A stretch of 64,000 bases of DNA from Pseudoips prasinana (Eukaryota > Arthropoda > Insecta > Lepidoptera > Nolidae), in the NCBI GenBank assembly GCA_951640165.1, contig OX621264.1, positions 253,001 to 317,000 of the forward strand, given 5' to 3'. Below the pieces are notes generated by a model that saw nothing but the letters and a program-made list of their open reading frames with translations, ran no database searches and had not been told where the DNA came from. Shown here piece after piece: positions 1 through 9,400 of this stretch (positions are counted from its first letter, which is position 1; each line of letters starts with the position of its first letter). A program made the translations under genes and the position numbers.

Positions 1-1203
1 TGGGGCGCTGTCAACGCTGCTTCCCAATCTGGGGGGCCCGAGCGCAGCCTGTAGGCGGCTCTACGTGGGGATCGTGCGATCGATGGCCCTGTACGGGGCC
101 CCGATCTGGGCGGCTGACCTGACGGCCGGTAGCATCGCTGTTTTGCGGAGACCGCAGAGAGCTATGGCCGTCAGAGTTATCAGGGGGTATCGCACGGTCT
201 CCTACGAGGCGGCTTGTGTACTGGCCGGATCCCCGCCCTGGGACCTCGAGGCGAAAGTACTCGCGTCACTGTACCGGTGGCGCGAGGAGATGCTGGCGCA
301 AGGCGAGGGACCGATGCAGCAACACATGGGGCTGCGTCGGTCCCAGCTTCGCGAGGCCCTGGTGGCGGAATGGCGGGACAGGCTATCGCGCCCAACCGCC
401 GGCCTCGTCACTATCGAGGCGGTCCGGCCGGTACTCGAGCGTTGGCTCGGGAGGAGGCACGGCTCCCTGACGTTTCGGGTGACGCAGGTACTCTCGGGGC
501 ATGGCTGCTTCGGGAAGTACCTGTGTCGCATAAGCAGGGAGCCGGACGCCCGGTGTCACCACTGCGTCGACTGTCGGGAGGACACGGCGCTGCATACGCT
601 GGCAGAGTGTGCCGCTTGGGAGGAGCAGCGCCGTGCCCTCATTTTTGGAGTAGGCAGTGACTTGTCGCTGCCGGCCGTCGTGAACTCGATGGTTGGCAGC
701 GAGGAGTCCTGGGACGCGGTGGTTTCCTTCTGCGAGACAGTCATCTCGCGGAAGGAAGCTGCGGAGCGGGAGAGGGAGATTACATCCTCTCATCCGGCCC
801 GCAGCAGACGCACCGGGCGTCGGCGGAGGGCGGACAATGCCCTCTTCCAGCCCCCCTAAATGGGTCCAGGGGCGACGGACTCGGGGGCGTCCGTCGCCCA
901 CTACACATCTGGACCCGAGGCGGCGGCGCGACGTGTTCCACGCGCGCCCCTCTTAGACGTTGCGGGGGGAGTTTAACACCTCACTCCCCCCGCTAATGCG
1001 AGGAGGCCCGCAGGCATGGGCCAGCACCAGCTGGGGTTGCGGAAGTATCATTCGTTCCCGCGACCCCCGGCGCAGGTGTGAGATGGAACACCGGGGTGGT
1101 TTTTAGTCAGTAGGAGTCTGACAGACCCCTCCGCCTCCCCCAAGGCGGAGGACATCCATGCAGGATTTTCCACCCGGCAAAAAAAAAAAAAAAAAAAAAA
1201 AAA
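1..1203 (+). mobile_element. R1-like non-LTR retrotransposon, 3' end (copy 1)
   Basis: The 5' part lies outside the window. It contains the C-terminal part of the reverse-transcriptase ORF (to 859), a GC-rich 3' UTR (860-1179) and a run of about 24 A at 1180-1203, which marks the 3' end. GC content falls abruptly after the A-run. Three related 3' ends occur at 3857-5148, 15850-16470 and 52435-52870 (minus). R1-clade assignment rests on the C-terminal Cys/His motif and its surroundings. Confidence 0.85.
2..859 (+). CDS. R1-like LINE ORF2 C-terminal fragment (partial at 5' end)
   Basis: The frame is open from base 2 to the TAA at 857-859. It corresponds to the post-RT (thumb/C-terminal) part of a LINE ORF2. 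A Cys/His cluster near residues 180-205 (CHHC, then HTLAEC) matches the zinc-knuckle-like motif found at the C-terminus of R1/I-type ORF2 proteins. The tail is basic. Homologous to 3859-4785 (the GHG-FG-YLCRI segment is shared). No stop interrupts the visible part, but catalytic RT residues lie upstream of the window, so activity cannot be judged. Confidence 0.8.
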   Translation, partial: GALSTLLPNLGGPSAACRRLYVGIVRSMALYGAPIWAADLTAGSIAVLRRPQRAMAVRVIRGYRTVSYEAACVLAGSPPWDLEAKVLASLYRWREEMLAQGEGPMQQHMGLRRSQLREALVAEWRDRLSRPTAGLVTIEAVRPVLERWLGRRHGSLTFRVTQVLSGHGCFGKYLCRISREPDARCHHCVDCREDTALHTLAECAAWEEQRRALIFGVGSDLSLPAVVNSMVGSEESWDAVVSFCETVISRKEAAEREREITSSHPARSRRTGRRRRADNALFQPP

Positions 1204-1435
1204 GGCAAAGCCTATATGGCATATACTCAGCAACCAGACAACTGATAAACATATTTCTAAACACATACGTTTTATAGATAATTTAAACTCAGGCGCAGAA
1301 AAAATAATCGTGCTCATCACACAAAGATTTGTCGGGGAATGGATCGAAGCCACTGCCTCTAGCTTACGACTCAGAGTCAGTCAGTCACTAATCACAAGAC
1401 CAAAACAACCCAGTTATAATATAATAACACGAGCT
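1204..1435 (-). repeat. tRNA-derived SINE, family S2, minus orientation
   Basis: The reverse complement matches the plus-strand SINE at 56965-57310: a head with GTTCGATCCATTCC, then TGTGTGATGAGCACGAT, then TATGTGTTTAGAAATATGTT. It directly abuts the poly(A) of the R1-like copy. Together with the promoter that follows, it reproduces the order seen at 57.1-56.8 kb in opposite orientation, so it appears to have been duplicated with the gene promoter. Confidence 0.75.
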
Positions 1436-1680
1436 TTTAAACTGGAGGTTTTAAAGGTATTTTGAGTTGAAACATATATAGTTAAATCTTTGTTAATAAT
1501 TTTCTAATATATATAGTCTAATCTTTGTTAATAATTTTCCTCGTTCACTGGCTATATAAACGGCTCGCTTGGATTGATCCCGCACTAGTACTCAGCGCTG
1601 CTTAGAGCCACTACTAGTACTACGCTCTCACCAACTCGCCATGTACAGACACATGTTACTTATGTATTGGCTTAAGTAAG
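1436..1680 (+). pseudogene. Duplicated promoter and truncated exon 1 of the serine protease homolog
   Basis: Near-identical in inverted orientation to 56789-56960. A TATA box (TATATAA, 1554-1560) is followed by the same leader (GCACTAGTACTCAGCGCTGC) and an ATG at 1641. The coding part resembles the functional signal peptide for about ten codons (M-Y/F-R-H-M-L-L-x-Y-W), then breaks after 1672 into unrelated GTAAGTAAGT repeat sequence and reaches a stop at 1677-1679. No signal-peptide cleavage region or matching donor remains. An exon-2-like segment on the same strand lies at 17206-17690. Confidence 0.8.
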
Positions 1681-1830
1681 TAAGTAACTCTTTATTGTAC
1701 ACCAAAAAATAATACATAAAAAGAACTATGAGTATGTTAAGATTGTACAAATGGCGGCCTTATCGCTAAGTGCGATCTCTTCCAGGCAACCGTTGAATGG
1801 ACCAGGAGTAAAGAAAAGGCATTTGGGTAT
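1681..1830. repeat. Interspersed repeat shared with 57375-57525
   Basis: CTTTATTGTACACCAAAA followed by an AT-rich stretch and GGCGGCCTTATC...TTCCAGGCAACC is repeated at 57.38-57.52 kb in the same orientation. It resembles a LINE 3' UTR read in antisense. From 1830 to 2040 only AT-rich sequence with TACATA-type microsatellite is seen. Confidence 0.6.
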
Positions 1831-2044
1831 TTGTTGGCATAATTAGCAGAAGGGATTTTTTTTTATTTACTTTTTTACCATGTGTACTTTTTAACAATAA
1901 ATACATACATATATACATACATATATATAAGTCAGGTCATAGGATAATAAGATATACAGTAATTTAACGTTAAAGAGAAAGATAATAACTCTTCACCATT
2001 TTCTTAAAAATGTCCAGTGACTGAGCACCTCTCTTAACTTACAT

Positions 2045-2230
2045 GTAAGTAAGTAATGGAATCAGGCGTTACTTTGCGGAAATCCATAACAAATGAAAAT
2101 ACAAAATCAATATTTAGTGTTAATTCCGCTAATTGTCAGTTTAATCATGCTGGGATGCAATTTGCACCGCCCTCCCGCCCGCAAAAATGTGCACATGCAA
2201 GAAGGACAATATAAAAAGCAAATTACATGC
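2045..2230 (-). pseudogene. Paralogous fragment of the intron 2/exon 3 boundary of the protease homolog
   Basis: On the minus strand, 2045-2090 resembles the acceptor and first codons of exon 3 (CGTACAG/TAACTCCCGA at 49168), here CGCAAAG/TAACGCCTGA. The AG is kept but the pyrimidine tract is weak. Sequence further along (2100-2215) matches 49803-49890. Orientation is opposite to the exon-1 copy at 1641, so more than one rearrangement is needed. Confidence 0.55.
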
Positions 2231-2354
2231 GCCAGTACGATACCCAACACGTGTTTCGGTCCTCCACGGACCATTCTCAAGGGCTGCTAACTCGTCGAGT
2301 GCTCGAAGGAGACACTCCTTCGAGCACTGATATATTGATTTTGTATTTTCATTT
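2091..2354. repeat. Short element with perfect 23-bp terminal inverted repeats
   Basis: Bases 2091-2113 and 2332-2354 are perfect inverted copies (starting AAATGAAAATACAAAATCAA). The interior has a 14-bp stem with a 3-nt loop at 2298-2328 (core GTGCTCGAAGGAG). Size and structure suggest a MITE, but no clean target duplication is visible and the left part also resembles intron 2 of the host gene, so the boundary is uncertain. Confidence 0.5.
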
Positions 2355-2365
2355 ACATGTAAGTC

Positions 2366-2750
2366 CTTCCTGGACTTAAATGTAACAATGTTTAAAAAAA
2401 GACTACGGGACCTGTTAGTTTCTAAAGCGTACTTTTTTAATGAGAATGATTTGTAAATTTCATTTTATTTGAAATTAGTATTGTAATTATTGACTTTGTG
2501 AAACTTATTTGATTTATTGCGCGTTTTTAATTTACTGAAATTGTATTAATTATTTAATTTATTGACACTGTAATACTTATATTATTTATTGACATTGAGA
2601 TTTCCTATTACCTACTTATTGTTATTTTATAAAAGGCATATTGAAATTATATGTAAATTTGTTTTATATATAACGCACAATTGCTAGCAATTATTGTATG
2701 TTAAGTTTTTGCATGCCAGCGAAGTAATAAGTAAGTAAAGTATGGCTGAA
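2366..2750 (+). mobile_element. LINE 3' tail (ORF2 last codons plus UTR)
   Basis: A short frame ending at 2456 reads MFKKRLRDLLVSKAYF-NEN and stops. This matches the last codons of the LINE family seen at 32500-32625, 35520-35667 and 19427-19711 (KFK..L..L..KCYY..NEF). The rest is AT-rich 3' UTR. From 2750 to 2966 nothing is recognised. Confidence 0.55.
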
Positions 2751-2966
2751 CCTTTACTTTTATTCAATAACATGCACTATGTACCCATACTTGCGAAATA
2801 AAATATCTTTATTACTTTAGAGCCAACATTTATTAAAAATGATCACTTCTTAGCATTTATGAATTCTATATTGTTTGACGTCTGCCAAGCTCCAGTTGTG
2901 CTTCTGGGGGTCTCGGCTAATAAATAAAACTAATCTCCGATATATAAAAACTGTATTGTATCTGAT

Positions 2967-3170
2967 TCAATTATAGTAAGTAGCCGCGTTGCTTGCGCTG
3001 AGTGTTGAGAGCGAATCCCCGCCGCTGTAGCTCGACGGCCGGTTAGCGAGGTGGGGGAGCACGTTGAAGGTCAGCGGACCGGTCGGAGGCGCGAGCGCAG
3101 CGCCGCCTGGTGTGATGTCCGGAACAATATTGGAGAGAGTTTTAAAATTGTCAATTTGACAATTATGCAC
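2967..3170 (-). other. Unassigned GC-rich open frame (67 codons)
   Basis: A GC-rich island on the minus strand with a proline/serine-rich predicted product (ITPGGAALAPPTGP). It starts with ATG and ends in a stop at the SINE-free side. No family is recognised and no splice context is obvious. It may be a fragment of a transposon ORF or a chance frame. GC content contrasts with the AT-rich flanks. Confidence 0.2.
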
Positions 3171-3178
3171 ATTATACA

Positions 3179-3392
3179 GATCCCGGTAAGTGCAAATATT
3201 TGTGTGATGAGCACGAATATTTGTTTCTGAGTCATGGGTGTTTTCTATGTATTTAAGTATTTATCTATCTATATAAGTATGTATATCGTCGCCTGGTACC
3301 CATAGTACAAGCTTTACTTAGTTTGGGGCTAGGATGATCTGTGTGACATTGTCCCTATATATATTATTATTATTATTATAATAAAACTAAGC
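3179..3392 (+). repeat. SINE family S1, 5' truncated
   Basis: Starts at ATCCCGGTAAGTGCAAATAT (the B-box side of the tRNA-like head) and runs through the common body (GATGAGCACGAATATTTGTT, TCTATCTATATAAGTATG, GGTACCCATAGTACAAGCTT) to an (ATT)n tail near 3365-3390. The A-box part of the head is missing. Same family as the copies at 16577, 24459 and 52975 (plus) and 15207, 22230 and 54415 (minus). Confidence 0.85.
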
Positions 3393-3582
3393 ATTAAGTT
3401 AAAGGTATTCTAAATATTATTCCCAAAAACTGGCAGCATTACCACGCTATATGGCAATACCTATTTGTTGGGCGAAATATAAGCCAGCATTCTGGGAACG
3501 TGTCGCCTCAACAAGGCGTGCAGCTATTTCTTTATACATAATTTTGACCCTTAGTCCCCACGGCCCTAATGTTTGAATGGAA

Positions 3583-3856
3583 ATGAAATGAAATTTATTC
3601 AGCACTTGGGTATTAACATACAGTTGTACTTGTCAAGCTCACAATGCAGTACATAAACATAGTGGATAGTAAAAAGGAACCTGCCCTAGCTAGGCTGCGG
3701 CTTTCTCTAGCTACCTAGGTGGACGACCCGGAGAAGAAAGCCACAAAGAAACTCCGGGCTTGCTTTTTTCGTCTTCTTTTGCTTTCAGTTTACGATTTTT
3801 TTTAAATGTCATGTATTTTACTTACATTGTGATTGGTTGTTATGTAGGCTAATGCA
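3583..3856 (+). repeat. Interspersed repeat A, left half (interrupted)
   Basis: Matches 12661-13078: TTTATTCAGCACTTGG, CTTGTCAAGCTCACAATGCA and GCCACAAAGAAACTCCG. An R1-like insertion interrupts it at 3857. The other half resumes at 5149. The last ten bases (GGCTAATGCA, 3847-3856) are the target duplication. A reverse-orientation piece occurs at 52880-52955. Confidence 0.8.
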
Positions 3857-5148
3857 CGCTGAAGTACCTGGGCCTCACCCTAGACAGCCGATGGGGCTTC
3901 GAGGAGCATTTCGAGCGTCTGGCCCCCCGAGTGCGCCGGGTAACCGGTGCGTTACACCGGCTTTTGCCGAACCTCGGGGGTCCCAGGGAAGAAGTTCGCC
4001 GCCTCTACGGAGGGGTCGTGCGATCCATGGTCCTTTATGGGGCGCCCGTCTGGTCTGAACACCTGACGGGCACCTCCCGCTGCAGGGCTATTTTGAATAG
4101 CCTGCAGCGAGTGGTGGCCATACGGATCGCACGAGGATACCGGACGGTATCCTTTGAGGCGGCGACACTCCTGGCGCGCTTCCCGCCGTTTGATCTCCTG
4201 GCGGCAGTCGACGCGACGGTTTACACCGAGATCCGCGTCCGCCGGGAGAGCGGTGAGGGGCCAGAGCAGACGCTCATTGCCTATAGGCGGGATGCACACC
4301 GGCGCGTACTTACACAGTGGCGCGCACGGCTGGAGTTGCGCCTGAACGCGCGCCAACGTGCCGTCGGTGCTATCCTGCCTCACCTCGAGGCCTGGGTGAG
4401 AAGGAAGGGCAGTTACGTCACCTACAGACTGACACAGATACTCACCGGACACGGGTATTTCGGTGAGTATCTGTGCCGGATCGGCCGAGAAGCGACGACA
4501 CATTGTCACCATTGTGGGAGCGACCTAGACTCTGCCCAGCATACGCTGGAGGAGTGCCTGGCCTGGGAGGCCGAGAGACGAGTCTTGGTCGCTGAGATCG
4601 GACGGGATCTTTCGCCGCCAGCAGTCGTGTATGCGATGCTGGCTGGCGACTCCACCAAATGGGACGCCGTGGTTTCCTTCTGTGAGGCAGTTTTGCTGCA
4701 GAAGGAGGCCGCCGAACGGGATCGGGAACGAGCCGATCCCGCTCGTAGGCGGAGGAGGCGTCGGGGTGGCGGCGGCAGCCGTTAGCCCAACTCCCCTCGG
4801 GGCTGCGGTGGCAGTATGAGAAGTGTCCTCAACTGCCGCCACGTGCAAGCAGCCCCGGGCAGACAGCGAACTGTTTGTGGCGCAGTCGCTGTGCCGTACT
4901 GGCAGGAGTCGGCAAATGGGGAGGGCAACCCAAAGTCCTCCCCGGGTGAGTGTCCCGACCATCTGGGACACGGCGCAAAAGGGGGGCACCGGAGCAGCAT
5001 ACCCGCGTTCCCGGGGCTCCCCCTATCAGGCGCCAGAAGAAGTCCACGGCAGGTTAGGTTTAGTCGGTGCGAGTCCGACATACCCACCCGCAAATACTTT
5101 TTGCGGGTGGCATGCGTAGGCATTCCCCCTGCCTAATCAAAAAAAAAA
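3857..5148 (+). mobile_element. R1-like LINE, 5'-truncated insertion (copy 2)
   Basis: 1292 bp, ending in A10 (5139-5148), flanked by the duplicated target GGCTAATGCA (3847-3856 and 5149-5158). 5' truncation, a poly(A) tail and a short target duplication are the hallmarks of target-primed reverse transcription. The uninterrupted homologous site is at about 13070-13085 (GGTAATGCACACACAGAACC). Confidence 0.9.
3859..4785 (+). CDS. R1-like LINE ORF2 C-terminal fragment
   Basis: The frame begins inside the element at LKYLGLTLDSRW (3859), the segment following the RT palm in LINE ORF2, and is open to TAG at 4783-4785. The C-terminal Cys/His motif is CHHC followed by HTLEEC. The last residues are Arg/Gly-rich. 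About 309 codons, with no internal stop, so this is a recent insertion. It lacks the endonuclease and the catalytic RT motifs because of 5' truncation. Confidence 0.85.
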   Translation: MKYLGLTLDSRWGFEEHFERLAPRVRRVTGALHRLLPNLGGPREEVRRLYGGVVRSMVLYGAPVWSEHLTGTSRCRAILNSLQRVVAIRIARGYRTVSFEAATLLARFPPFDLLAAVDATVYTEIRVRRESGEGPEQTLIAYRRDAHRRVLTQWRARLELRLNARQRAVGAILPHLEAWVRRKGSYVTYRLTQILTGHGYFGEYLCRIGREATTHCHHCGSDLDSAQHTLEECLAWEAERRVLVAEIGRDLSPPAVVYAMLAGDSTKWDAVVSFCEAVLLQKEAAERDRERADPARRRRRRRGGGGSR

Positions 5149-5318
5149 GGCTAATGCATGCACAGAGCCGTTGTCATCCAGTGAATCATAATAAAATAAA
5201 TAAGCAATAGCATTCAATTTCACTCAAGCACTTAGAATAACCTCTTGCTAGACGAAAAAACGGTGGGTGCATCCGCGTACATTTACAATATTAACAAGTC
5301 GCACGAAGTCTACCAGAG
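5149..5318 (+). repeat. Interspersed repeat A, right half
   Basis: GCACAGAGCCGTTGTCATCC, AACCTCTTGC.AGACG and GTGGGTGCATCCGCGTACAT match 13078-13255. It ends near the A-run at 5322. From 5330 to 5485 nothing is recognised. Confidence 0.75.
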
Positions 5319-5488
5319 GCGAAAAAAAAAATATGAGTACCCCAACAGCAGTTCGACCAGTTACCGCAAGCAGCACCCGTTCACGAGTATGATGTGTGGG
5401 CCAGCCATCGCCTCCCAAAAGGCACAAATATGTAACCGCTATCAAGTGTACTATATTTGCGCCCCTTGATTCAGCCGCCGCGCCAGCT

Positions 5489-5821
5489 TTATTTTGGGAA
5501 CCGAGAAGATGAGACGGTGCAAGGAATGAGAGTCATCCCGTCAGGCCTCTTACCATCATCACGCATTAAACCAATGGGTTCTAAATTAGTGGTGGTAAAA
5601 GCACGCTGGATAATGTTGTTTAAATTAGCGTGGCGGGGAATACGACCAGCACTTTTTAAACAGGATAAGCCGTGGTGACCAAGCCGGCCAACGGCATCGC
5701 CACACTGGCAGCGGTGAGGTGCGCAGCACGGTGCACCCAGGCGAAGAAACACCGCGATACGGAAACTCGATGAATCCTTCAATGTTCCCGTATTAGGTGA
5801 TGGGAGGGCTTGTAACAACAA
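5489..5821 (-). CDS. Transposon ORF fragment with CxC...H...C and RPDG motifs
   Basis: 110 codons on the minus strand. The visible pattern is a CQCG...GHHGLSC cluster followed about 35 residues later by DDGKRPDGMTL. This Cys/His cluster plus RPDG arrangement resembles the C-terminal module of RT-bearing elements with a restriction-like endonuclease (R2-type proteins have a Cys/His cluster then RPD). The fragment has no RT. I infer a dead piece of such an element. The exact clade is not resolved. Confidence 0.5.
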   Translation of the reverse strand: MLLQALPSPNTGTLKDSSSFRIAVFLRLGAPCCAPHRCQCGDAVGRLGHHGLSCLKSAGRIPRHANLNNIIQRAFTTTNLEPIGLMRDDGKRPDGMTLIPCTVSSSRFPK

Positions 5822-5997
5822 ACCCGATTCCCACTCTGCAACAGCTAAGACAATTATTAATTCTTAGTTCTTGTGGGGGAATGTGGTGGTCAGCAACTTC
5901 TTGCGTTAAAACGACTGTAGATATTTTGACTATTTTATTGTAGATAATGATGATCAGGTACAAAGTTGAAAAACTTATGAAAATAGGGAGGAGTGTC

Positions 5998-6368
5998 TGT
6001 AACCTGGTAGCAGGTCACAGAAAGAAATGAGTAGGGTTCGAATAATGAGAACAATCTGATAAAGTAAAATAATTTATTGTTCAGTCCACTTCCCAACGCA
6101 CTCGATTATAATAATATAATGTAGGTAGAAGTAGGTATTTAGAGGGAACTGGCCTGACAGAGCGTTGTCTTGAATGGGTGGTCTTCTGGAGATAATGCCT
6201 TCTCCTCTGGTATTTCGCAGGTTCTCACAGCGGACTCAAGTGTCAGCCAACTCACAAAAATCAATCAGCAGTAGGGGGGTTCCTGGAACGTAACCAACAC
6301 TGGTTTTAGGGAAGCTTACGATGGCAGCAAATAGCAAATGGCGCCTACTTTTTGTGTGCGACGTGACA
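5998..6368 (-). repeat. 3' LTR of the Ty3 element, internally deleted
   Basis: Matches the right LTR over its first about 345 bases (TGTAACCTGGTAGCAGGTCA onward) and last about 27 bases (GCGCCTACTTTTTGTGTGCG). About 400 bases between AAATAG and GCGCCTAC are missing. The G-rich GCGGCGGGGTAC just inside (minus strand, near 6369-6380) is the likely polypurine tract. Confidence 0.9.
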
Positions 6369-6430
6369 GTACCCCGCCGCAAAGAGAAGGATTTTACGTT
6401 GAGCAGCTAGTGAAATCCATCTTCTAGTGA

Positions 6431-9400
6431 CTATTCCTTATAGTTTATAAGCTTCAAATCTTTAATGTGCCAACTGCCTAAAGAATTATCTGCCATATCT
6501 GCCAATTCATACACAAGTGGAGACTTCTTAGCGATAACCTTGCATTTTATAAATTTAGGTGCTAACTTTTTGTTAAAATATTTATCCTTATCACTTTGAT
6601 AAAACGTCTTTTTCCAAACTATGTCACCAACATCGAATTCGGCCACTCGACGGCGTAAATTATATGAATGACAATTCTTACTATGTGCTTGCAATAAATT
6701 AAAATGTACTTTGTCAAATATGTTAGATAGATAGCCCAAATTATCAGCATATGAATCACGAGGTTGATAAATTATTTCCTCCGACTCAGCATCAATGTAA
6801 TGTGAACCACAAGAAACCAATTCCCGTCCGTATACAAGGAAGGAAGGAGTATAACCAGTTACCTCATTAACTGCACTATTAATGGCAAATTGTATCTGCG
6901 GTAATAATCTATCCCACACTCTATGATCATTTTCGATAAAAGTTGATACAGCTGTCATTATTGTCTTGTTATATCTTTCAACTGTGTTAACATGTGGCGA
7001 GTATTTAGGTGTGTAATGTAAGTTAGGGACTTTATATTTAGAAAGCATATTCTTTAGAGTAGAACTAATAAACTGTTTACCATTATCTAAAACAACAGTA
7101 GAAGGAATACCGTGTACTAGAAATACTTTTTCTTCGAGTATACTGGTAATGACTTCAGCGGTGGCCCGTTTTATTGGAAATAAAAGACAGTACTTACTAA
7201 AACAGCACGTTATGACAAATATATAAACATTTTGCGTCCTAGTTGGAGGAAGAGGTCCAACCAGATCCACACTAATTGTTTGAAATGGTCTAGAACATAT
7301 CTTAGGGCGACCCATTTCACCTAACGGCGCATGGTTTGGATGTTTGTGAGATACGCAACTGTCACATGCTGAAATAAATTTAACAACAGCTCTATGCATA
7401 CCCGGCCAGTAATACCGTAAAGCTACTCGTTTGTATGTTTTAAAGACTCCAAAATGTCCAGCTGTGGGTTCCGAATGATTTTCCGCAATTATATTAGTTC
7501 GTAATTCAGCAGGTATAACTTCTTTCCACTCGAATTCTTTACGCAAGGAACATTTGGCCTTCATAAGCCGGTAAAGTTTTCCATCTTTTATAAAATAATT
7601 AGGAAAGGAAGCAGCAGAAGTTTGACACCCATTATATATATTTAAGAACCATGGATCAGTAGTTTGCGAAGCAGTTAAATCACTGTCAATGGCAGAAATA
7701 GGACATGCTCGAGAAAGTGCATCGGGAATAATATTGTCAGCACCACGACGATGTTTCACGTCAAAATTAAATGCTGACAAGCGCACTCCCCACCGAGCCA
7801 GTCGACCAGTAGGGTTGCTAAGATTAAGGAACCACTTCAATGCTGAGTGATCAGTGTAAACTGTAAACTTTAGCCCGTTGTCAAGGTAACAACGCCAATG
7901 TTCTATTGCTGCCAGAACAGCCAAAGCTTCCCGTTCAGTAATGCTATAGTTGCGTTCTTGTGCAGATAGAGATTTGCTCATATAAGCAATAGGAAGCTCC
8001 ACACCATCAACTGTTTGAGTGAGAAGGGCACCTATACCATAATCACTCGCATCTGTGTGGACTTCAAATGGCTTATTATAATCTGGGCAAGATAAAATTG
8101 GAGCGGAAATTAGACAATCTTTTAATTTAATAAATGCATCGTTAGCTTCTTTGGACCAAGTGAAGGAGGCAGCTTTTTTACTAGTGGATGTTAATTTGTT
8201 AAGTGGGTCAGCGATGGAACTAAAATTAGGAACGAACCTTCGGTACCATGAAGCAGTACCAAGAAATCTTTTTACTTCTTTCTTGTTCGTTGGTGTAGGA
8301 AAATTCATAATTGCCTCAAGCTTGCTAGGGTCTACATGTAGGCCTTTAGAGTTTACTATGTAGCCTAAATATTTCAGTTCATTACGAAAAAACATGGATT
8401 TTTCAAAGTTAATTGTTAGGTTAGCAGACTTCAATTTCTCGTATACTTTTGTTAGCAAGGTGATGTGACTTTGATAGTTAGGTGAAATTAAAATAATGTC
8501 ATCTAGGAATACAAAAACTGAGTTTTCAAAATCCGGTCCACTAAAAATTTGATCAACCAATCTTTGCTGCGTAGCTGGAGCATTGGTTAAACCAAAAGGC
8601 ATCGTAACAAACCGGAAGGTACCACGGGTTGGAACATAGAAAGCAGTCTTGTCGCGGTCAACTTCTGCTATGGGAGTCTGCCAAAATGCCTTTGATAGAT
8701 AGATGCTGCTCAAATATCTAGCATCTCTGAGATTGTCCAGTATTTCAGAGACATATGGTAACTTGTAAGCGTCTTTACGTGTAACCATATTTAATTTACG
8801 GCTATCTAAACAGAACCTCATTTTGCCATCTTTTTTAGGAGTGAGTAGTATAGGTGAAGACCATGGACTCTCACAAGGTTCTACCACGCCAAGCTTAAGC
8901 ATATCATCTAATTCCTCAATGATGATACGTAGCTTTGCAGGCGGCAATCTATAATAACGTTGACGGATGGGCGGCGAATTGCCAGTATCAATTCTGTGTT
9001 CGACAAGATGCGTGCGGCCTAGACCTACCTTTTCAGAAGATATACATTCAAATCTAGCAATTATATTATTTGCCGACTCTCTCTCAATCTCGTCCAATTC
9101 ATTGTAAGAATGCAAAGTAGTAGCTGTTTGAGTAATGGATAAAATGGACTGATCTTTATACGAACCCAGTGAGATCGACCCGAAAAATTTTGGTAGTAGT
9201 TGAAACTTTTTCCAGAAGTCTACTCCTAATATGAGTGAAGAAGTAACTGTTGGCACAATATATGCCCTTAAGATGTGGCACTGGTTCTCAAAAGTTATAG
9301 GTAGATTGATATAACCCGTGGCCGATAATTTGTGACCACCAGCTGAAACAAATGACTGCAAGGGATCACAACTATTTACTGACAAACCCGAGGAGGAAAG

